Origin: Dyella_B humi
GTDB lineage: Bacteria > Pseudomonadota > Gammaproteobacteria > Xanthomonadales > Rhodanobacteraceae
NCBI RefSeq assembly: GCF_044904605.1
Contig: NZ_JADIKI010000022.1
Location: forward strand, 1,054,001-1,118,000
Length of the DNA: 64,000 bases
Direction: 5' to 3'
The notes under the pieces were generated by a model that did no database searches, had not been told where the DNA came from, and saw only the letters and a list, made by a program, of their open reading frames with translations. Position numbers and translations under genes: made by a program. This document shows positions 44,576-51,185 of the stretch, piece after piece (position 1 is the stretch's first letter; each line of letters begins with the position of its first letter).

Positions 44576-46594
44576 ATGGAAGTACATGCTCACGCTCGCC
44601 CCCACCTCGAAACCCACACCCGTTCTCAAGGCCACTCAGCAATTGCTGGGGCTGCCTATCGCCTCGGGCTCAAGCTCGTCGACACCCGTACTGGCATTTG
44701 GCACGACTATCATCGGAGGTCTGTCCGAGGCGAAATCGTCTTAGCGTTAACCATTGCTCCTGAGGGCTCGCCCGATTGGGCGGTGAACCCGCAGGAAGTG
44801 TGGGGGCGGGCTGAAGCCAGCGAGCGACGCAAGGACAGCCAAGTGGCTCGCGATTTTCGGGTGCCACTGCCATGTGGCCTCTCATCAGACCAGGCTAGTG
44901 CAATGGCCCAGGAAATGGGGCGTTTCATCTCCGACAGCCTCAAGACTCCGGTCTCCATCGGTGTTCACCGCGATTCCGAGGTCGATGTTCTTGGTGAAAA
45001 GAAGAAGGCAGAGAAGGTTGGCTATCACGCACATTTGTATTTTCCAACCAGACGCTTGGCGTGCTTCGAAGAGGTCGGGGAAGGGAAAGAGGCTGACGCC
45101 TTTGGTGATTCCGATGATGCTAAGGTGACTGGATTTGGCGGGAAGCTCACCATTCTCTCCAACAAGCGCACGTCCGCAGAGTTTGTCGAACGTCTCAATA
45201 CCAAATGGGCCGAGCTTTGCAACACATTCGCCAATGATGCTGGGTTGCGTGCTGACTACGACCATCGCAGTTATGCTCGCCAGGGTGTCGACATCACGCC
45301 ACAGCCAACGGTTGGGCAAAGTGCCACTGCTTTGGAGAGGAAAGGTGTGAAAACTCGAAAGGGCGCTCAACTTCGCGAAGCGCTCCAGGCTTCTGGGAAA
45401 CAGCTCGCAACTGATGACCAAGTTTCAAACATGGACCCTGAGGAGAAGCAGACAGATGCATCCATTGAGCAATCCGTGGAAGTTATTCCCGTCATCCCAG
45501 AAGTGAGCGAAGCCAGATCTTCGGAGGTAACGCCAATAGTGCTACCTGAGCCTGACTTTTCTGCCTTCAATCCTGCCAGCAATGTGCTGTTCCTAGATCA
45601 ACTTCGACAGCGTCGACAACAGCAGGGCGTCTCGGGCGAACAGTCTTCAGGAGGGTCACAAGGGCCTGCCGTAGGGAGCAGCACGGCTCCAGTCGTACCG
45701 TTTAAACCCAAGCCCCGAAGAGACCCTCTCATTGCCATTCCCATCGACACACCTGGTGAGGACAAGTCCTCTTCAGCGGGTAGTTCGAAGAGTTGGTTGC
45801 GCGAGGTGGAAGACAAGCCTTCATTAGAGGTGCTGGCACGACGGCATCGTTTGGTGGTGGTGAAGACGGACTCGTTGGCATCGAAACTGGAAAAAGTTCT
45901 TCCGCAATCGACGTCTGCTTCTGAGAAAGAGCGAGTCAGACAAAGCCTGGCTTTGGTCGAGTGCTTGGAAAAGGTGTTGGCCACCTTAGAAGCAGCTCAA
46001 GACGATGAGGAAAAGAAGGCCCAAGCCTACGAGCGAGGCAAGGCCGCTGCGTTGGATGCGGACTATCAAGTCGACCAAGCTCAGGCAGGCCAGAAGGTCG
46101 CGCAAAACAGACTCGACCTCTGGATGCGCAATCGACCCATGCCCTATGGGCTCCTCGGCATTGTGGAACAAGGGAAGAAACGTCGATTGGAATTGCAGGA
46201 GGATGTCCAATGGAAGGATGGCTTGGTTCAAGCAGCCAAACGGGCTTCCGAGCGATTGCATGCTTTTTGTCAGGAAGCATCACGAGCCTTGCTTCGCGTC
46301 CAGGCCTTGCTCATCGAGCTCAAAAGAGAGCTAGCTGTGACAGCTGTGGACCTTCGCTCCCGAGATATCCGCATCTTCAAAGAGTTTTCGAAATGGCTTT
46401 GTTTGCGCCAACGGAAGATGTTGGAAGAGGCGCTTCCAGGGCCAACAGAGTCTATGGGTGATATCGATGCAGACCTAGGGGTCGTCGAAACCAGTTCGGG
46501 AACAGGGGGAGGCGGGACACCCAAAGGCATGCCGCCCACCAAGAAGCCTGTTCCAAAAATACTGCCCGAGCTGGGGAGGAAGATGAAGCGATAG
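44576..46594 (+). CDS. MobA/MobL-family relaxase
   Basis: This 672-residue protein has an N-terminal MobA/MobL relaxase domain: SQGHSAIAGAAYRLGLKLVD, HDYHRRSVRGEIVLALT, PVSIGVHRDSEVD and the metal-binding GYHAHLYFPTRRL (HxH). Then DYDHRSYARQGVDITPQPTV. The C-terminal half is coiled-coil and low-complexity (RQRRQQQGVSGEQSSGGSQG), ending in a basic tail. Such relaxases nick at oriT for mobilization by a helper conjugation system. The predicted oriT would lie just upstream, in the 44365-44575 spacer. ATG 44576 has GGAGG upstream. No type IV secretion genes are seen. Confidence 0.9.
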   Translation: MEVHAHARPHLETHTRSQGHSAIAGAAYRLGLKLVDTRTGIWHDYHRRSVRGEIVLALTIAPEGSPDWAVNPQEVWGRAEASERRKDSQVARDFRVPLPCGLSSDQASAMAQEMGRFISDSLKTPVSIGVHRDSEVDVLGEKKKAEKVGYHAHLYFPTRRLACFEEVGEGKEADAFGDSDDAKVTGFGGKLTILSNKRTSAEFVERLNTKWAELCNTFANDAGLRADYDHRSYARQGVDITPQPTVGQSATALERKGVKTRKGAQLREALQASGKQLATDDQVSNMDPEEKQTDASIEQSVEVIPVIPEVSEARSSEVTPIVLPEPDFSAFNPASNVLFLDQLRQRRQQQGVSGEQSSGGSQGPAVGSSTAPVVPFKPKPRRDPLIAIPIDTPGEDKSSSAGSSKSWLREVEDKPSLEVLARRHRLVVVKTDSLASKLEKVLPQSTSASEKERVRQSLALVECLEKVLATLEAAQDDEEKKAQAYERGKAAALDADYQVDQAQAGQKVAQNRLDLWMRNRPMPYGLLGIVEQGKKRRLELQEDVQWKDGLVQAAKRASERLHAFCQEASRALLRVQALLIELKRELAVTAVDLRSRDIRIFKEFSKWLCLRQRKMLEEALPGPTESMGDIDADLGVVETSSGTGGGGTPKGMPPTKKPVPKILPELGRKMKR

Positions 46595-46623
46595 GGGCTG
46601 TGCGGGGACCACGCTTTCTCGAC

Positions 46624-47496
46624 CTATTTGGTCGTTGTTTCGTTCTTCTTCTGTGACTTCATGATTTTTATGACGTCAGAAATTTTCCCGAACTTAACGG
46701 AGGATAGATCGTCACTTATTTTGACCGAGGTGCTATAACCATTGTAGTAGCTGATGCTGTCGCAGAAATAGTTGTGGTAGGCAGCCAGCCAAGCATATTT
46801 GGCAAATACTGATGGAGAGCTTTGGTATTCCTTCAGTGCTAGTTCGATCTGAGATTTGTGTACAAATAGGTCATCCCAATTGACCACCGGAAAGTCTGAG
46901 TCATCGATGCTTTCCATTAAATAGTTAATAAAAAATCTTCCGTCAGACCCAACCAGTACATCTTTTTCCTGAGGAGAAGAGTTTCCCGCATAGTAGCCAC
47001 AATGATGGAGAACTAATCCCATGGCATCATCAGACAAGACGACCACAGGGTTCACTGCAATTTTGCTCTCCAAAGAATACGCTTCAATGAGTGCAGGGCC
47101 GTACACAGAGTTTTCATCAACGAAAAGGTCCCCGACTGATAAGCCTCCTCGAATGAAGAAGCCATGTTTTGCCATCTCAAACTGGTATTCCGAGAGGGAC
47201 CAGAGGATGAAGCCAAATTCCGACTCCATGTCATCACTAAACCGAGGGTGGGCTAGGATGACATTGTCAGTAAACGACTTAAAATAAAGCAGCGACTCGT
47301 TCGAGTCGTTCTTCAACGAGTCGATGCGGTTCTGCAATATCGCATGAAATTTTTGAAGCAATTCGTCGCCACATCCATCTTTGAAGCTGGCAGAGATTCG
47401 TTCTGAGAATCCAAGGACGTCGAGGAATGCACAGTAAGACGTCTTGTGTACTGGATTGTCGCCGTCGAAATAATCTCGCTTTTGGAGTGTCTTCAT
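46624..47496 (-). CDS. Class III nucleotidyl-cyclase-like protein
   Basis: This 290-residue soluble protein follows the class III cyclase order: YCAFLDVLGFSERI with metal-candidate Asp26, LLYFKSFTDNVILAHP with Asp77, then FFIRGGLSVGDLFVDE and VYGPALIEAYSLESKIAVNP like the IGIHxGxV...G..VN.AARLES stretch. The usual transition-state Asn and Arg positions appear changed (Ile and Ser). Related proteins sit in defence loci, including the Pycsar cyclases that make cCMP or cUMP. The preceding membrane gene (47623-48552, same strand, 126 bp away) might be its effector. The assignment is by motif order. Confidence 0.55.
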   Translation of the reverse strand: MKTLQKRDYFDGDNPVHKTSYCAFLDVLGFSERISASFKDGCGDELLQKFHAILQNRIDSLKNDSNESLLYFKSFTDNVILAHPRFSDDMESEFGFILWSLSEYQFEMAKHGFFIRGGLSVGDLFVDENSVYGPALIEAYSLESKIAVNPVVVLSDDAMGLVLHHCGYYAGNSSPQEKDVLVGSDGRFFINYLMESIDDSDFPVVNWDDLFVHKSQIELALKEYQSSPSVFAKYAWLAAYHNYFCDSISYYNGYSTSVKISDDLSSVKFGKISDVIKIMKSQKKNETTTK

Positions 47497-47622
47497 GAGC
47501 GGGTTGCTAGCCTCGGATCAGTGGTGTGGGGGCGATGACGCTAAGACCATATGTTGATGCCTAGTTTAGCGAGGCTGAGTTCTAACTCAACCAGATCTTC
47601 AATGATCTTAGGAGTCATGGCC

Positions 47623-48552
47623 TTACCCTTTATGTGAGGCCATTTGCGCGGTGAAGGGCTGGCTCTTCGCCCAGCGCCTGCGAATTTCATGCAGTCGGGC
47701 GATGTGTTCCGAAGACAGCGAAAATTTTTCCATCCATCCATTGGGAAACATCACAGTGAGAGTGGTGCCGTCTCCACGAAGCTGGTCGAGGGAAATGGCA
47801 TGCATGTCATGGCTTCCCAATGACTTGAAGAAACCCTCGCCAGTCTTGCCCAAGACCAAGTAGCGAATGTTCGGGGCAGGGGTGTAATCAAAGAGCTCAA
47901 GTGGGTTCTTCAGTTGTTTGACCAGGATGTCTTGACGACACTCTTTCAGAAGTCGCTTGCAGGAATTGTCCCATTGTTGGCGAACAAGCTTCTCGTTTGG
48001 ACTCAAGATATGGCGATGCGCATGGACCCAGCGTTTAAAGGCATTGGCTCCACGGTCGGTCATTTGAAGAATGGTGACCGCGCGCTCGGTCTTCATTTGC
48101 TGAAGACTGTGGTTGGTCGCCCACTGTTGGTAGTAGTACAAGAGAGGGTCGATTTCTTGGATGCTCACCGAAGTTCCGAGTGAGCGCTCCTTGATTACCG
48201 TTTCCCAATATCCCTCCCGACCACGACTGATGTCTCCACTCGAGAACCCGTCGCCTGTGTGATAGATCGTTACACGGTCAAGCGTGCCAGAGCGCCATTT
48301 CTGCTTGGTTTCGGTGAATTTACGACGATGAAAAGAGAACAGACCGCACCCGAGCTTGACGGTATGGCTGACGAGTTCATCGCGACACTCCAGATGAACC
48401 AGGCCATTGGCCTTGTCCAGATAGATGTAGCATCCATCCGCTTTGAACAAGCTCTTCCTCGGGCGAATCACCCACTCGTAGACCATCCAAAGCACAAACA
48501 AGAATGGAACAATGCCGATAACCACCTCTGAAAGCAGGTCATTCATATCCAT
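47623..48552 (-). CDS. Membrane-anchored hypothetical protein
   Basis: This 309-residue protein has one N-terminal membrane helix (VVIGIVPFLFVLWMVYEWVI) and a large cytoplasmic region: a beta-rich first half (ADGCYIYLDKANGLVHLECR) and a helical, basic second half (MTDRGANAFKRWVHAHRHIL). No enzyme motif is recognised. It lies upstream of the cyclase-like gene on the same strand and could respond to the cyclase product as Pycsar effectors do; this is conjecture. A lipoprotein gene lies further upstream. Confidence 0.65.
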   Translation of the reverse strand: MDMNDLLSEVVIGIVPFLFVLWMVYEWVIRPRKSLFKADGCYIYLDKANGLVHLECRDELVSHTVKLGCGLFSFHRRKFTETKQKWRSGTLDRVTIYHTGDGFSSGDISRGREGYWETVIKERSLGTSVSIQEIDPLLYYYQQWATNHSLQQMKTERAVTILQMTDRGANAFKRWVHAHRHILSPNEKLVRQQWDNSCKRLLKECRQDILVKQLKNPLELFDYTPAPNIRYLVLGKTGEGFFKSLGSHDMHAISLDQLRGDGTTLTVMFPNGWMEKFSLSSEHIARLHEIRRRWAKSQPFTAQMASHKG

Positions 48553-48612
48553 GCGCAGGTTCCTTGCGTGAAGTTGCTGTGTTGAGGAGGCGGGGGAGAC
48601 AATCAGCTGTGA

Positions 48613-48960
48613 TCAGTTGTGGGTGCTCTGTTCCCAATATTTCAGGTAGTGACCACTCGTATCGAAAATCAAAGCAAGCGTGTTGGTCTGCGTGTGAGGT
48701 CCATGGCCGATGAAGGCCCCTGCGATGGGGATGAAGGACTTGGCATCCATTTGTTCTGCGGAATAGCCATACGAGAGCATTGTCGTGCCATCGGTATTGT
48801 GCGTCGTGCTCTGGGGGTAGCCAAACAAACGCTCTGCATCTTGAACCGTGGAGACACCAGGTTTGAGTTCATCCAATTTGTTTTGGTCAATCTTTGCCCC
48901 ACTGGTTGCACAAGCTGTCAGAAGGAGTGAGAGGGCAAGCAATGCGAAAATCTTTTTCAT
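48613..48960 (-). CDS. SmpA/OmlA-like lipoprotein
   Basis: This 115-residue lipoprotein begins MKKIFALLALSLLLTACATS with lipobox LLTAC. The mature domain LDELKPGVSTVQDAERLFGY is the PGxST...A...G.P pattern of SmpA/OmlA-like (BamE-type) domains, and is related in design to the chromosomal 15056-15463 lipoprotein. Proteins of this type in mobile elements may modify the outer membrane. It precedes the membrane protein and cyclase-like genes on the same strand. Confidence 0.75.
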   Translation of the reverse strand: MKKIFALLALSLLLTACATSGAKIDQNKLDELKPGVSTVQDAERLFGYPQSTTHNTDGTTMLSYGYSAEQMDAKSFIPIAGAFIGHGPHTQTNTLALIFDTSGHYLKYWEQSTHN

Positions 48961-49020
48961 GGACGCGTCCTGAGTAAAGCCCTTGGTGGCGCAAGGGCTT
49001 GGATGAGAAGAGGGGAGAGG

Positions 49021-49776
49021 TCAATCCACGTCGATAGACGCGACCGTTTTGCTGTCCTGCTGAAGGTCCTGAAAATCGATATGAAGATGAGTGGCCGTGG
49101 CGTTGATTTGATTTTTGGATGAGTCGATGCCATCGACGAAGAAGTAGTACGTGAACATCAACTTCAAATGAAAGTTGGCGCGAAGCGACTCGATGGTGTG
49201 AGCGACATTGGTGTCCACGACCTTGACGTCGCACATGCTCGGAGTTGGATTGATTTTGAGATAGATGCCTTGGCTTGCTTGGTAGGCGAACTGTCCACAT
49301 CCATCAATATGAAAGCTCTGGCTTTGAAAGTCGTAGGGTTTCAGCAGTGCAAAGGTGCCAAAGGGTTGTTCGGTTTGCAGGATGAAATACTCGAGCTTCC
49401 GATACTTCTCCAAAGTGGCATTCACCGTCGGAAGGTCAGCAGTCATGATGTCGTGCTTTTTAAACGCATCTGACTCGTTGAAGTATTTAGGAGAGAAGAG
49501 CTTCATCTTCTCATCGTCATTGGGTGGGTCTTGGAGCCTGGAGACATAGACATAGGTCAGCCAGGACGGGTCATCCGCCCTGGTGTAGTCCGAAAGCGGG
49601 GTGCTCGGGTCGGCTTTGGGACCCTGGTCACCCTGACTCAAAGGAGCTGGTGGTTGGGCCTGGATGTTTCTTGATCCTTGGGAGGCTGAGGAGGCGGTCC
49701 CACTAGACCCTGACCCTTGGGGGGAATGCCCGCATCCCGCTAGCAGGGCCAACACGATCCCAAGAAGTCGCTTCAT
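49021..49776 (-). CDS. Lipoprotein, hypothetical
   Basis: This 251-residue lipoprotein has signal MKRLLGIVLALLAGC (lipobox LLAGC) and a Ser/Gly/Gln-rich linker (HSPQGSGSSGTASSASQGS). A beta-rich mature domain ends IDVD. Three Cys occur in the mature part. I recognise no family. AGGGG precedes the ATG. It is divergent from the Xre regulator across a spacer with an operator-like palindrome and leads toward the 48613 lipoprotein gene, so the two may form one operon. Confidence 0.65.
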   Translation of the reverse strand: MKRLLGIVLALLAGCGHSPQGSGSSGTASSASQGSRNIQAQPPAPLSQGDQGPKADPSTPLSDYTRADDPSWLTYVYVSRLQDPPNDDEKMKLFSPKYFNESDAFKKHDIMTADLPTVNATLEKYRKLEYFILQTEQPFGTFALLKPYDFQSQSFHIDGCGQFAYQASQGIYLKINPTPSMCDVKVVDTNVAHTIESLRANFHLKLMFTYYFFVDGIDSSKNQINATATHLHIDFQDLQQDSKTVASIDVD

Positions 49777-49813
49777 TGCTGTCCCCTGTCTTGATTTTGG
49801 TGCGACCGATCTT

Positions 49814-49847
49814 ACCTGTATATCAGGTTCAAGTCTGAAAATCAGGT
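49814..49847. promoter_or_regulatory. Operator-like repeats
   Basis: ACCTG-TATAT-CAGGT (49814-49828) is a dyad and ATCAGGT recurs at 49841-49847, 19 bp from the first copy. The cluster lies between the divergent lipoprotein and Xre genes and is the natural candidate binding site of the Xre protein. Confidence 0.5.
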
Positions 49848-49904
49848 AAACCAAAATTCGGTAAAGACTTTCGACTTTCTTGGCATCTGTGTGGGCCAGT
49901 TATC

Positions 49905-50207
49905 GTGAAAGTCACCTCAGTCCACCGCCCAGAACATACCGCATTGGTTGGGCTTCTAAGGGAGTTGCGTCTGAAAACGGGGCTCACCCAGGGTGTGGTA
50001 GCTGAGAAGCTAGGGATTGCCCAGACGGGTATCTCAGACGTGGAAATCGGCGTGAGAGGCGTCGACTACCTGTTGGTCCGAGACCTGTGCCAGATCTATG
50101 GGCTCAGTGTGGCTGATTTCGATGCGCTACTAAAAAAGCGCCTACTCAATGAGAAGATTGAGCCAGCTCTGCGAATCAAGAGAAAGGACAGCAAGAAGAG
50201 GCTGTAG
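49905..50207 (+). CDS. Xre-family HTH regulator
   Basis: This 100-residue regulator starts at GTG 49905 without a strong ribosome site. The helix-turn-helix is LRELRLKTGLTQGVVAEKLG then IAQTGISDVEIGVRGVDYLL, typical of Cro/CI-Xre domains. The C-terminal tail is basic (RIKRKDSKKRL). It is divergent from the lipoproteins and 66 bp upstream of the Avs-like gene pair on the same strand, so it may control the defence genes, the lipoproteins or both through the repeats at 49814-49847. Confidence 0.85.
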   Translation: MKVTSVHRPEHTALVGLLRELRLKTGLTQGVVAEKLGIAQTGISDVEIGVRGVDYLLVRDLCQIYGLSVADFDALLKKRLLNEKIEPALRIKRKDSKKRL

Positions 50208-50273
50208 GGGGAGAGATGTAAGCTTCATTGCTAGGCCGCTCTTACACGGGGCATCTTTCTTACAGGGGAAGGC

Positions 50274-51185
50274 ATGGCAGGGCGAAGGAAGGACATCAGC
50301 AATCCCGCTTCGACAGGCGGAATCGGACCGTTGTTCGAAGCCCGTGTTCAAGCCACCTTTGTTGGTTTGATGCTTACAGGTGGCTGTTCGCCTTTACTGC
50401 GACCTTGGCCTATCAACAAAATAAAGTTGCAAGGAAAGGTTGATGGGTTTGACACGGATGACTTGATCGTCTTTGTCAAAGATAAAGAAAGTTCCGAGCA
50501 GAGAAAGCTTCTTGCACAAATCAAGCATTCGCTCTCCATCTCCAAGAAAGATCCAACCTTCGCGGAAGTCATTCAAGCTGCTTGGGACGATTTCCATGGC
50601 GATGTCTTTAAGAAAGATAAAGATGCGATTGCTTTGATAACGGGGCCGTTAAGCCAAAAAGACTTTCATAACACAAAATGGTTGTTGGAGCAGGCCAGGG
50701 TTACGGAAGATTGTGATGAGTTTTTGGAGCGGCTAAAAAAGGCGAAATTTAGCCCGCCGTACTGCGTTGAAAAATATGATGCCTTCAAACATCAGATTTC
50801 CAGTGTGAATGGTGGAAGAACTGTTTCGGATGAAGATGTCTACGACTTTCTAAGTGCGTTCCACTTACTTGGATATGACCTGGGTGGGCAACTCGGAGTC
50901 GTTCAATCTCTCTTGCACTCTCACATCGGACAACTTTCAGATCAGTTGCCTGATCTTGTCTGGTCCAAACTCGTCGAGTTCGTCCAGGAGTGGAACAAGA
51001 GCGCGGGCACAATTGTTCTGGAAAAGGTTCCCAAGGACATCGTAGAGCTCTTTAGGAAAAAGATCACCCATATGCCAAGGGGTGTGTATGTTGAACCGAA
51101 AGATCAGCCTACAACCAATTTATCCAATTATCCAAACCACGACGTTCTTGCCATTCTCAACCTAATCGGGGGATGGAATGAGTAA
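50274..51185 (+). CDS. PD-(D/E)XK nuclease-like protein, Avs-like N-terminus
   Basis: This 303-residue protein has an N-terminal restriction-endonuclease-like core: GGIGPLFEARVQATFVGLML with Glu22, DGFDTDDLIVFVKD with Asp63 and LLAQIKHSLSISKKDPTFAE with Gln82-x-Lys84. AWDDFHGD...IALITGPL follows, as in DUF4297/Cap4-like nucleases of Avs and CBASS systems. The second half (SDEDVYDFLSAFHLLGYDLG) is helical. It ends ILNLIGGWNE, a segment that in related STAND proteins lies just after the NTPase. No P-loop is present. The stop overlaps the next gene by 8 bp. It probably cuts DNA when the partner senses infection. Confidence 0.65.
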   Translation: MAGRRKDISNPASTGGIGPLFEARVQATFVGLMLTGGCSPLLRPWPINKIKLQGKVDGFDTDDLIVFVKDKESSEQRKLLAQIKHSLSISKKDPTFAEVIQAAWDDFHGDVFKKDKDAIALITGPLSQKDFHNTKWLLEQARVTEDCDEFLERLKKAKFSPPYCVEKYDAFKHQISSVNGGRTVSDEDVYDFLSAFHLLGYDLGGQLGVVQSLLHSHIGQLSDQLPDLVWSKLVEFVQEWNKSAGTIVLEKVPKDIVELFRKKITHMPRGVYVEPKDQPTTNLSNYPNHDVLAILNLIGGWNE

